DNA from: Bacteroidota bacterium
Lineage (GTDB): Bacteria > Bacteroidota > Bacteroidia > NS11-12g > UBA955
Length of the DNA: 11,858 nt
Direction: 5' to 3'
NCBI GenBank assembly: GCA_005788145.1
Contig: SXYY01000174.1
Span: 1 to 11,858, forward strand
The notes under the pieces are model-generated. The model saw nothing but the letters and a program-made list of their open reading frames with translations. It did no database searches and was not told the DNA's origin. The position numbers and the translations under genes were made by a program. Of the stretch, positions 1-6,615 are shown piece after piece. How positions within the stretch are numbered: the first letter of the stretch is position 1; each line of letters opens with the position of its first letter.

Positions 1-585
1 ACTCTTCATCCCAACGCCTACGGTTTCTCCCAAAACCATGATGCGGGGATCTTCCTTGAGCAAAATAGCCACCGCACCGGCGCCTTGCGTATACTCTCCG
101 CTAGAACCCAAATCGTATTTGGCCACATCAGCACCCACAATGATTGCCATTCTCCCTTGTCCCGGCGCACTGCGAATCCAATCAGCACACAACAACATGG
201 CATCAAACGCCGCAATACAAGCAAAGGTCATGTCCACCACATCGGTATTGTTGAAGACCGAACTGCCCTCCAATCCCAAAGCCCGCTCCACATGATTCAG
301 GGCATAGGTCATGGTGGGTTTTGCACCATCCAACGCCGATTCAGTGCCCAAATAAATCTTACCAATGTGAGCAGGGTTGAGATGATTTTGTTGAATCAAT
401 TTTGCCACGGCATCCGCTGCCATGCGATCCACCGTTTCTTCGGGCGAACACACCGCCATGGCTTCCAAACCCAATCCCACGTTGAGTTTTCCGTAAGCGA
501 TTCCTCTGGCCTCGGCCAACGCCGAAATGGGCAACTGGTGCTTGGGCACACTGTAAGCGATGGCGTCAATACCGATTTTTTTCAT
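1..585 (-). CDS. Hydroxymethylglutaryl-CoA synthase (N-terminal part, cut by window edge)
   Basis: Condenses acetyl-CoA with acetoacetyl-CoA to HMG-CoA, the first committed step of the mevalonate isoprenoid pathway; it is cytosolic. The 195 visible residues start MKKIGIDAIAY and contain the family blocks LAEARGI (about 23-29), GTES with the catalytic Glu (82), FAC with the nucleophilic Cys (123), ADVAKYDLGS and the TQGAGAVA motif (about 166-173). The catalytic His and the whole C-terminal half lie beyond position 1. The ATG at 585 is the natural start because the family N-terminus begins right there. The loop before the catalytic Cys is longer than in staphylococcal MvaS, and the DMTFAC wording is reminiscent of archaeal enzymes. 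Transcribed divergently from fhs. A PksG-type enzyme of a polyketide cluster is a less likely alternative, since no polyketide genes are visible. Confidence 0.9.
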   Translation of the reverse strand, partial: MKKIGIDAIAYSVPKHQLPISALAEARGIAYGKLNVGLGLEAMAVCSPEETVDRMAADAVAKLIQQNHLNPAHIGKIYLGTESALDGAKPTMTYALNHVERALGLEGSSVFNNTDVVDMTFACIAAFDAMLLCADWIRSAPGQGRMAIIVGADVAKYDLGSSGEYTQGAGAVAILLKEDPRIMVLGETVGVGMKS

Positions 586-590
586 GGCTT

Positions 591-620
591 AATTGTCAGT
601 ATAACAAAGTTCTGACAATT
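591..620 (-). promoter_or_regulatory. Perfect inverted repeat around the likely HMG-CoA synthase -7 box
   Basis: AATTGTCAG (591-599) and CTGACAATT (612-620) form a perfect 9-bp inverted repeat with a 12-bp spacer. On the gene strand the spacer and arm edge carry GAACTTTG (612-605), a good match to the Bacteroidota -7 box TAnnTTTG. The start codon would lie about 13 nt after the expected transcript start. A dimeric repressor bound here would cover the core promoter. No clear -33 TTTG was found upstream. The symmetry is seen; the regulator is unknown. Confidence 0.5.
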
Positions 621-626
621 ATGTTG

Positions 627-641
627 GTGTCGTTTTGACAC
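627..641. promoter_or_regulatory. Small palindrome GTGTC-N5-GACAC in the divergent gap
   Basis: GTGTC (627-631) and GACAC (637-641) form a 5-bp perfect inverted repeat that shares the TGTC/GACA core of the larger repeat at 591-620. It may be an accessory half of the same operator. Short enough to be chance. Confidence 0.2.
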
Positions 642-683
642 TTAGTGCAACATCGACGTATCGCGGTAAAAGTCTGATAAACA

Positions 684-696
684 CTGTGTATCACAG
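684..696. promoter_or_regulatory. 13-bp palindrome CTGTG-TAT-CACAG
   Basis: A perfect 5-bp inverted repeat with a 3-bp centre, located between the divergent HMG-CoA synthase and fhs starts. The same TGTG-N3-CACA symmetry recurs at 4713-4725 upstream of arsR. The half-site spacing is 3 bp, not the 6 bp of a classical CRP/FNR site, so the binding factor is unknown. Confidence 0.25.
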
Positions 697-776
697 ATTG
701 GTCATGTATTGAAAATAGAGACTCGTTATATACCCCGTGCTAAAGTTGTTTCCTATATTTACTGCGAATTTTTTTT

Positions 777-2441
777 ATGCTAACAGACATTGAAATTGCA
801 CAGCAGGCGCAGTTGAAGCGCATCGAGGTGATTGCCACTGAGAACAACATCGACACAGAGAACATCGAACAATATGGCAAGTACAAAGCCAAAGTAGATT
901 TCATACCCAACCAGGAACGCATCCAACAAGGCAAACTGATTTTGGTTACCGCAACTACCCCCAACAAGAGCGGTAGCGGAAAAACAACCACATCCGTGGC
1001 TTTGGCGCAAGGACTTAACCACATCGGCAAGAAAGCCATTGTGGCGTTGCGTGAGCCATCGCTCGGACCTTGTTTCGGCATGAAAGGGGGCGCGGCCGGT
1101 GGAGGATACTCGCAAGTATTGCCCATGGAGGATATCAACCTGCACTTTACCGGTGATTTCCATGCCATCACTTCTGCGAACAATACCATTGCGGCACTGC
1201 TCGACAACTACCATTACAACAACCAAGGCACACCCAACGGTTTGAAGAGAATCTTGTGGCGCCGTGTAATGGATGTGAACGACCGCAGTTTGCGCATGAT
1301 CAATTCGGGCATGGGCGGATCAGCCAATGGCATCCCTACAGAAACCGGATTTGATATCACCCCCGCCTCGGAAATCATGGCGATTTTGTGTTTGAGTACC
1401 AGCTTGGAAGATTTGCGCAACCGCATCGATTCGATCTTATTGGGCAACCGCTACGATGGAACCGCCTTTACCATGAAAGACTTGGGTGCCACTGGCGCGA
1501 TTTTGATTTTGTTGAAAGACGCCATCAAACCCAACTTGGTCCAAACCTTGGAAGGTGGCGCCTCGTTTGTACACGGAGGTCCGTTTGCCAACATCGCCCA
1601 TGGCTGTAACAGCATCATGGCCACTTGGGCCGCTCTTCAACACGGGGAATATGCCGTAACAGAAGCCGGTTTCGGTTCGGATTTGGGTGCCGAGAAATTT
1701 TTGAACATCAAATGCAGAGCTGCTGGTATCACGCCGGCCGCCACCGTATTGGTGACCACTACCCAAAGTTTGAAGCTGCATGGCGGCTGTCCGGAAAAGG
1801 AAATCAAATTGCCCAACAAAGAGGCCCTCACCAAAGGGTTGTTGAACTTGGAGCGACATGTAAACAACTTGCAGCAATTTGGTCAGACCGTTGTGGTGGC
1901 CCTCAACCGCTTCCACTTCGATACCGAGGATGAATTGCAATTGATCAGTGGCTGGTGTGCTGAGCGGAATGCCCACTACGCGGAAAACCAAGGTTTTGCC
2001 AAAGGGGGTGAAGGCGCCGCGGATTTGGCGCGCAAAGTCGTTGAAATTGTAGAGAAATACCCCAGCAAGCCCATCAATCACACCTATGAACTGACAGATT
2101 CTGTGGCGGACAAATTGAATAAAATTGTTCAAAAAGTATACGGAGGTAACGGTGTAATTTTATCGGATGCTGCGAAAAAGAGTTTGAAAGAAATTGATGC
2201 TTTGGGCGCCAACGAATGGCCCGTTTGTATCGCGAAAACCCAATTTTCATTTACCGATAATGCCAAGCAAGTGGGCAGTGCCACCAACTTTAGCATCACC
2301 ATCCAAAAATTGATCGTCAATGCCGGTGCCCGTTTTGTGGTGGCAGTGGCGGGCGACATCATGCGCATGCCAGGCCTACCGAAAGAGCCTGCCGCCATGG
2401 GGATGGATGTAAAAGACGGCATCATTACCGGCTTGAGTTAA
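777..2441 (+). CDS. fhs: Formate-tetrahydrofolate ligase
   Basis: Makes 10-formyl-tetrahydrofolate from formate, ATP and tetrahydrofolate in cytosolic one-carbon metabolism. Its 554 residues match the usual family length. Visible motifs are the ATP/formyl-phosphate loop GSGKTTT (66-72), REPSLGP (92-98), the family signature GMKGGAAGGGY (101-111), LEGGASFVHGGPFANIAHG (about 258-275) and the C-terminal MRMPGLPKEPAA block. Two signatures deviate slightly: the loop is preceded by TPNKSGSGK where TPxPAGEGK is usual, and the second signature reads TTTQSLKLHGG (327-337) where VATVRALKxHGG is expected. Both keep the Lys and the Gly pairs, so activity is expected. The ATG at 777 gives the normal N-terminus. 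TATATTTA at 754-761 could be the -7 box, but no matching -33 was found. Monocistronic, ended by the hairpin at 2494-2538. Confidence 0.97.
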   Translation: MLTDIEIAQQAQLKRIEVIATENNIDTENIEQYGKYKAKVDFIPNQERIQQGKLILVTATTPNKSGSGKTTTSVALAQGLNHIGKKAIVALREPSLGPCFGMKGGAAGGGYSQVLPMEDINLHFTGDFHAITSANNTIAALLDNYHYNNQGTPNGLKRILWRRVMDVNDRSLRMINSGMGGSANGIPTETGFDITPASEIMAILCLSTSLEDLRNRIDSILLGNRYDGTAFTMKDLGATGAILILLKDAIKPNLVQTLEGGASFVHGGPFANIAHGCNSIMATWAALQHGEYAVTEAGFGSDLGAEKFLNIKCRAAGITPAATVLVTTTQSLKLHGGCPEKEIKLPNKEALTKGLLNLERHVNNLQQFGQTVVVALNRFHFDTEDELQLISGWCAERNAHYAENQGFAKGGEGAADLARKVVEIVEKYPSKPINHTYELTDSVADKLNKIVQKVYGGNGVILSDAAKKSLKEIDALGANEWPVCIAKTQFSFTDNAKQVGSATNFSITIQKLIVNAGARFVVAVAGDIMRMPGLPKEPAAMGMDVKDGIITGLS

Positions 2442-2493
2442 GCATTGCTTTTTCTGCTGAACAACTCATACTTGGTGTAAATTTCACCAACCC

Positions 2494-2538
2494 AAAAAAC
2501 GAGAGAGGGCCCGCTGCGCGGGCCCTCTCTCGTTTTTT
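2494..2538. terminator. Bidirectional intrinsic terminator between fhs and acr3
   Basis: A perfect 21-bp stem (2494-2514 with 2518-2538) around a 3-nt TGC loop. The core is G/C rich (GAGAGAGGGCCCGC) and the outer ends are A6 and T6, so each strand reads a strong hairpin followed by a U-run. It lies 52 nt after the fhs stop and 11 nt after the acr3 stop, and serves both convergent genes. Confidence 0.93.
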
Positions 2539-2549
2539 GAAATCCATGA

Positions 2550-3581
2550 TTAACTCACAAAATATCGATCGCGAATCCAAAAAGCCACCCGCACCAACAA
2601 AATCAGCGCTGGCACTTCAATCAACGGACCAATTACGCCTACGAAAGCTTGCGGACTGTTGAGTCCAAACACACCAATCGCCACGGAAATCGCCAATTCA
2701 AAATTGTTACCAGCCGCCGTAAAAGCGATCGCGGTGGATTTGTCGTAACTACCCCCCATCCGTTTGCTCAATACATAACCCAACAAGAACATCACCGCGA
2801 AATAAACCATCATCGGCAGGGCCACTTGAAGCACATCGCCCGGCAACTGCACTACCTGATCGCCCTTCAGCGCAAACATCAACACAATGGTCGCCAACAA
2901 TGCAACCAAGGTCATTTTAGAAATTCTTGGGATGAATTGCTCATTGTACCAGTCCTCCCCTTTCAATTTCACGCCGATGGGCCGAGAAATCGCGCCGGCC
3001 AAAAAAGGAATCCCCAAGTAAATGAAAACACTCCGGGCAATCTCGCCCATGGTGATATCCACAATGGCGCCGGTATAACCGAAATAGGGCGGCAAAATCG
3101 TGATAAATAACCACGCATAAAAACTGTAGGCAAACACCTGAAATAAGGAATTCAAAGCCACCAAACCCGCACCATATTCTTTACTTCCTTCGGCCAAATC
3201 ATTCCAAACCAGCACCATGGCAATGCATCGCGCTAACCCAATGAGAATCAACCCCACCATGTAATCGGGTTGATTGGGCAGAAAAATCAAAGCCAACACG
3301 AACATCAACACTGGACCAATGATCCAATTTAGCAGCAGACTCACGCCCAAGGTTTTTGTATCGCGAAACACCGCCGGCAACACGCGATAATTCACTTTCG
3401 CCAATGGCGGATACATCATCAATATCAATCCGATGGCCAAAGGAACATTTGTAGTACCCACACTCATCGATTCAATTGAACCGGCCACCTCGGGTTGAAA
3501 ATACCCAATAGCAACGCCCACCGCCATGGCCATGAAAATCCAAAGGGTAAGGTAACGGTCTAAAAATGATAGACTTTTCAT
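2550..3581 (-). CDS. acr3: Arsenite efflux permease, ACR3 family
   Basis: Inner-membrane carrier that expels arsenite from the cytosol, driven by the proton motive force. The 343 residues are the normal length and consist of about ten hydrophobic segments, starting with LTLWIFMAMAVGVAIGY (11-27). Family landmarks are present: the ARCIAMVLVWNDLA stretch with the essential Cys (119), NNFELAI with the conserved Glu (295) and GPLIEVPAL (318-326). The Cys and Glu match the pair shown to be essential in studied Acr3 proteins (Alkaliphilus). It is last in arsR-arsC-acr3, 15 nt after the arsC stop, so co-transcription is expected under ArsR control. The start MKSLSFLDRYLTLW gives a short cytoplasmic N-terminus typical of the family. 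Distinct from the unrelated ArsB family. Confidence 0.95.
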   Translation of the reverse strand: MKSLSFLDRYLTLWIFMAMAVGVAIGYFQPEVAGSIESMSVGTTNVPLAIGLILMMYPPLAKVNYRVLPAVFRDTKTLGVSLLLNWIIGPVLMFVLALIFLPNQPDYMVGLILIGLARCIAMVLVWNDLAEGSKEYGAGLVALNSLFQVFAYSFYAWLFITILPPYFGYTGAIVDITMGEIARSVFIYLGIPFLAGAISRPIGVKLKGEDWYNEQFIPRISKMTLVALLATIVLMFALKGDQVVQLPGDVLQVALPMMVYFAVMFLLGYVLSKRMGGSYDKSTAIAFTAAGNNFELAISVAIGVFGLNSPQAFVGVIGPLIEVPALILLVRVAFWIRDRYFVS

Positions 3582-3596
3582 GAAATCGCGATGGGT

Positions 3597-4346
3597 TTAC
3601 AATTGTTTTTTTACGGCTTGCATCACCCACAACATTTCCGTGGCAATTTGCAAGCAACGCTCATCGTATGTGGCGGCCTCCTCTGGTTTCCCATCGGAAA
3701 CTTTGGGATCGACGTAGGGAATCGCCACGCGGAAGTTGGCGCCGCGCACGGTTGGACAGGCAGCATCGGCCGAAGAACAAGTCATCACTGCACCAAAATC
3801 GGCGGTTGGATTAATCGCATGATCGATCGTTTTGGAAAAGCAAAAGATGGGCTTAGCCCCTTTGCCAGCAGTAATCATCATCACCTTATTATTCAGGTCG
3901 ATGGCGTTCACCATACGCAATTGCTTGTTTGAGGTATCCAACTGTTGCAATAAAATGGGATCGGGAATATGCTCAGCGATCATGCCCGCTCTCTCCACGG
4001 CAGCGATTGCACGGGGATTGAATGCGGTGGCTTCGGTGCCTGCAGAATACGTGCGAACGCCTTGAATTCCAAGGTGATCTGCAGCGGCAGCAGCCCAAAT
4101 TTGTCCGAAGTGACTCCGACGGCTGTTGTGCGTACAAATGAACATGACATCGGCGGTACCATCGGCCTTGATCGACTTGGCGATGTAGCTGGCGAGCGAT
4201 TTCAGTTCGTCTTGACGGTCGGCCGGAACGGCCGACAAATTAGCTTCAACTTTTGTCCAATAGGCATTGAGCACATCGAACGATTGGGCTTGAATGGATT
4301 GATTCATCATAAACAAGGCAAGGAGGGTAGGTATCAGTTTTTTCAT
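3597..4346 (-). CDS. Arsenate reductase / low-molecular-weight phosphatase-like protein with signal peptide
   Basis: Reduces arsenate to arsenite using a cysteine cascade. The phosphatase loop is FICTHNSRRSH (CX5RS; Cys71, Arg77). A second motif, MTCSSADAACP, holds Cys190 and Cys197 with the same six-residue spacing as the Cys82/Cys89 pair of thioredoxin-coupled pI258 ArsC. Related Bacteroidota ars-operon proteins share FICTHNSRRSH and the MTCSxADxxCP motif, and as I recall them they begin near residue 23. Here residues 1-20 form a clear Sec signal (MKKLIPTLLALFMM, then SIQA before Gln21), implying a periplasmic enzyme. There is no lipobox Cys. It starts 3 nt after the arsR stop, so translation is probably coupled. 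In-frame ATG codons at residues 13 and 14 could give a cytosolic form. The enzyme class is well supported; the location is inferred. Confidence 0.87.
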   Translation of the reverse strand: MKKLIPTLLALFMMNQSIQAQSFDVLNAYWTKVEANLSAVPADRQDELKSLASYIAKSIKADGTADVMFICTHNSRRSHFGQIWAAAAADHLGIQGVRTYSAGTEATAFNPRAIAAVERAGMIAEHIPDPILLQQLDTSNKQLRMVNAIDLNNKVMMITAGKGAKPIFCFSKTIDHAINPTADFGAVMTCSSADAACPTVRGANFRVAIPYVDPKVSDGKPEEAATYDERCLQIATEMLWVMQAVKKQL

Positions 4347-4349
4347 GAT

Positions 4350-4685
4350 TTAACAGTCGCAAAAAATATCTTCTGGGGGTGTTTGATAGAGAAAATCGAC
4401 GAGCAGTGTGCGAAATTCTTGCCATTTGGCTTGGTCGATGCAGTAATTGACTTGTTTTCCAAGTACGCGCCCCTTGATCAATCCCAGGGCTTTCAGCTCT
4501 TTCAAATGCTGGGTTACTGTGGGTTGGGCCAAGCCCCAATCTTTTACCAGTTCACTGTTTACGCACTTTCCGGTATCGATGATGTGCTGCAGAATGGCCA
4601 CGCGCGCGGGGTGAGACAGAACACGGGCAATATCGGCCACGGCATTTTCTCTGTCTTCGAACAATTCGGTCTTACTTAATCCCAT
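4350..4685 (-). CDS. arsR: ArsR-family metalloid-responsive repressor
   Basis: Winged-helix repressor expected to release the ars promoter on binding arsenite or antimonite. Its 111 residues are typical. ARVLSHPARVAILQHI (20-35) is the usual first helix pair, VTQHLKELKALGLIKGRV (57-74) the recognition helix leading into the wing. The classical ELCVCDL sensor of R773 ArsR is absent: that region reads TGKCVNSELV, with one Cys (41). A Cys-Asp-Cys pair closes the chain (Cys109, Cys111), and Cys82 is in the wing region. Arsenite may therefore be bound by Cys41, Cys109 and Cys111 or a subset, as ArsR sensor sites are known to have evolved at different positions. First gene of arsR-arsC-acr3. The start codon overlaps a candidate operator, suggesting autoregulation. 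Confidence 0.93.
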   Translation of the reverse strand: MGLSKTELFEDRENAVADIARVLSHPARVAILQHIIDTGKCVNSELVKDWGLAQPTVTQHLKELKALGLIKGRVLGKQVNYCIDQAKWQEFRTLLVDFLYQTPPEDIFCDC

Positions 4686-4695
4686 ATTGCAATAT
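4684..4695. promoter_or_regulatory. Candidate second ArsR operator on the arsR start codon
   Basis: ATATTGCAATAT is a perfect 12-bp palindrome overlapping the arsR start codon (4683-4685). It matches the promoter-spacer site at 4773-4784 in 11 of 12 positions. A protein bound here could block elongation or loop to the upstream site 89 bp away. Binding is inferred from position and similarity only. Confidence 0.45.
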
Positions 4696-4712
4696 TACAT
4701 TATTAATTTTAT

Positions 4713-4725
4713 TTGTGCAACACAA
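4713..4725. promoter_or_regulatory. 13-bp palindrome TTGTG-CAA-CACAA in the ars leader
   Basis: A perfect 5-bp inverted repeat with a 3-bp centre, between the likely ars promoter and arsR. It has the same TGTG-N3-CACA form as 684-696. Its function is unknown and chance is possible in this AT-rich stretch. Confidence 0.2.
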
Positions 4726-4759
4726 CCAATTTCCCGTTTTTATAAAATTTCCTATTCGG

Positions 4760-4789
4760 TAAATATAATTAGATATCGCAATATACCAA
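4760..4789 (-). promoter_or_regulatory. ars operon promoter with operator inside the spacer
   Basis: On the minus strand ATTGG (-33-like, TTGG at 4789-4786) is followed by an 18-bp spacer and TATATTTA (4767-4760), close to the Bacteroidota -7 box TAnnTTTG. The spacer contains the near-palindrome ATATTGCGATAT (4784-4773), the expected place for an ArsR operator that excludes polymerase. The predicted transcript would have a leader of roughly 70 nt before arsR. Confidence 0.5.
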
Positions 4790-4863
4790 TAATATAAAAC
4801 ACATAACATCGCCAGAACAAATCGTGCCACAGAGCCAAAATCAACAACCATGATGGGGATAGA

Positions 4864-4892
4864 TTTCAATCTAATTTCTCTTTGTATCTTTA
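4864..4892 (+). promoter_or_regulatory. Likely promoter of the CotH-family gene
   Basis: TATCTTTA (4885-4892) fits the Bacteroidota -7 box, with a TTTC -33-like element 17 bp upstream (4864-4867). The expected transcript start is near 4899, which rules against the TTG codon at 4899 as a start and supports the ATG at 4926. Confidence 0.5.
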
Positions 4893-4925
4893 CATCCCTT
4901 GGCAAAACCTCGGTTTATCCTTTTC

Positions 4926-6500
4926 ATGCGCCCTTCGATACTCATTCTTTCGCTCTATATCATCGGACTTTGCCTACCCAAATCCGCCCGGTCGCAGTCG
5001 GCCGTATACCCCAAGCCGGGAACTGTATTCGACCGCAAACTGCACAGCATTCAACTCTGGATTCACCCCGATTCGCTGAACCAAATGCTGTTGAAAGAGA
5101 ATTGGTACTCCGATCACAGCTACCCCGCATTGTTCGTTTATGACAATGAAGATACCCTACACACAGTGGGTCTTCGCCTCAAAGGCAACACATCAAGAGC
5201 CGCTAAAAAGAAAGGGTTTCGCATCGATTTCGACCAATTCTCCCAGCAAACCTTCCAAGGCCTAAAGAAATTCAATATCAACGGCAACCACAATGACCCT
5301 TCCATGTCGCGCGAATACCTTGCCGCACACGCCATGAACCAAGCCTACAATCCCAGCATTCGGGGCAACCTCGTAAGACTCTACATCAACGGCGAATATT
5401 GGGGCGTGCGCAACAACAGTGAATTCATCGATAAGACCTTCGTGCAATCGCGGTTCGGCGACAATACCGGCAACCTGTATAAGTGTTCTTGGCCATGCGA
5501 CCTCACATGGAAAGGCGCCAATCAACAAACATACAAAGACATGATGAACGGCGGCGAGCGAGCCTATGACCTCAAAACCAACGAAACGGCCGACGATTAT
5601 ACCGACTTGATCAACTTCATCAACGCCATCAACAACTCCCCAACGGATTCATTCATTCCACGCATCGAACGCATGTTCGACGTCCAGGCCTACCTAAAAA
5701 CCCTGGCCATGGAAGTTCTCGTTGGACATTGGGACAACTACTTTGCCAACAAGAACAACTATTGGCTCTATCACAACATGAAAACGGGCAAGTTCGTGTA
5801 CTTACCGTACGACATGGACAATACCTGGGGCGTACAATGGGGATTCAGCAATATCGGCAACCGAAACATCCATGATTGGGGCAACAAAGCCGGCAGCGCA
5901 GCCCCCCTCACGTACAAATTGTTCGCCATCCCACAGTACAAACGCATGTATGAATTTTACATTCGTGAACACCTCAAAGACCCATATCAAACCGATAGCC
6001 TTTACACAGAATTGGATTATCTCGCCGCACTCATCGACACCGCGATTCAATCCGATCCATTTTACAACGGCAAATTTCTCTCCGATTATGGTTTCACCTA
6101 CAACGATTGGAAGAGCAGCTTCTCCCAAGCGTGGGGAAATCACGTCTCTTGGGGCATCAAACCCTTCATCGGGACACGCACGACTTCTGCAAAACAACAG
6201 ATGATTTTCGCTTCATCGCAGCATTTCCGGGCGCCTATTGCAATTCAAACCTATCCAAACCCTTGTAGCGAATTTGTGATCATTGAACACGACTTATTGT
6301 CTTCTTGGCAGGGCGATATCACCGTTGAAGCCATTGATTTACAGGGTCGCTCAGCACACTTGGTTTTCGAGGCGATACCCACCAACAACCAACAAATACG
6401 CGTTTCATTGGAGAATCTTGCCCCGGGATGCTACCACCTCAGTGTGGCCAATAAAAATTCCCATTCAGTACAAACCCCCTGGATCACAGTTGTGCACTAA
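4926..6500 (+). CDS. Secreted CotH-family kinase-like protein with T9SS sorting domain
   Basis: CotH proteins are atypical protein kinases, first known from Bacillus spore coats. This one appears to be exported. The 524 residues comprise a Sec signal (MRPSILILSLYIIGLCL, cleavage probably before Gln24), a CotH domain of about 80-420 and a type A T9SS sorting domain from about 437 to the end (TYPNP at 442-446, ending in beta-rich sequence). CotH landmarks include LRLKGNTS (83-90), LYINGEYWGV (152-161), VLVGHWDNY (264-272), NNYWLYHN (277-284) and the metal-binding-like DMDNTWG (296-302). The start at ATG 4926 gives the signal peptide its normal short N-region; an upstream TTG at 4899 in the same frame would lie on the likely transcript start. 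It faces away from arsR and is probably monocistronic. Substrate unknown; a surface or extracellular role is inferred. Confidence 0.88.
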   Translation: MRPSILILSLYIIGLCLPKSARSQSAVYPKPGTVFDRKLHSIQLWIHPDSLNQMLLKENWYSDHSYPALFVYDNEDTLHTVGLRLKGNTSRAAKKKGFRIDFDQFSQQTFQGLKKFNINGNHNDPSMSREYLAAHAMNQAYNPSIRGNLVRLYINGEYWGVRNNSEFIDKTFVQSRFGDNTGNLYKCSWPCDLTWKGANQQTYKDMMNGGERAYDLKTNETADDYTDLINFINAINNSPTDSFIPRIERMFDVQAYLKTLAMEVLVGHWDNYFANKNNYWLYHNMKTGKFVYLPYDMDNTWGVQWGFSNIGNRNIHDWGNKAGSAAPLTYKLFAIPQYKRMYEFYIREHLKDPYQTDSLYTELDYLAALIDTAIQSDPFYNGKFLSDYGFTYNDWKSSFSQAWGNHVSWGIKPFIGTRTTSAKQQMIFASSQHFRAPIAIQTYPNPCSEFVIIEHDLLSSWQGDITVEAIDLQGRSAHLVFEAIPTNNQQIRVSLENLAPGCYHLSVANKNSHSVQTPWITVVH

Positions 6501-6552
6501 AACAATATTCTCAACAGGGGTCGGCGAATGAAGCCACACCACAGGTCATAAA

Positions 6553-6586
6553 AACCAAAGGGAGGGCAATTGCCCTCCCTTTGGTT
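6553..6586. terminator. 34-bp perfect palindrome terminator between convergent genes
   Basis: AACCAAAGGGAGGGCAA pairs perfectly with the following 17 nt (centre between 6569 and 6570), giving a 17-bp stem with no unpaired loop in the sequence. On the minus strand it is followed by five Ts (6554-6550), so it best serves the minus-strand gene ending at 6616. It also lies 52 nt after the CotH stop and can act for that gene. Confidence 0.85.
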
Positions 6587-6615
6587 AGAGATATTAAAAG
6601 AAAAAATCCAATCAA

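Noticed and set aside
85..615. Plus-strand open frame of 176 codons opposite the HMG-CoA synthase
   Set aside because: Its product resembles no family, while the opposite strand encodes clear catalytic motifs in the same DNA.
684..696. CRP/FNR binding site
   Set aside because: The half-sites are only 3 bp apart, whereas classical sites have a 6-bp centre; kept only as an unassigned palindrome.
586..776. Riboswitch upstream of fhs
   Set aside because: The likely leader is very short and I see no conserved aptamer-like folding; only small palindromes are present.
1437..2132. Minus-strand open frame of 231 codons inside fhs
   Set aside because: Complementary shadow of a fully conserved fhs; no recognisable domain.
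2494..2538. Remnant of a mobile element end at the fhs-acr3 junction
   Set aside because: The perfect inverted repeat has terminal A6/T6 runs and sits between two stop codons, so a bidirectional terminator explains it; no transposase or target duplication is visible.
3969..4679. Plus-strand open frame of 236 codons across arsC and arsR
   Set aside because: Runs antisense through two recognisable genes and has no family resemblance.
4672..4905. Minus-strand open frame of 77 codons upstream of and overlapping arsR
   Set aside because: Covers the AT-rich ars promoter and leader; low-complexity product with no start context. Better explained as regulatory DNA.
4899..4925. TTG codon as start of the CotH-family gene
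   Set aside because: It sits at the predicted transcript start and would put nine extra residues before a signal peptide that is already complete from ATG 4926.
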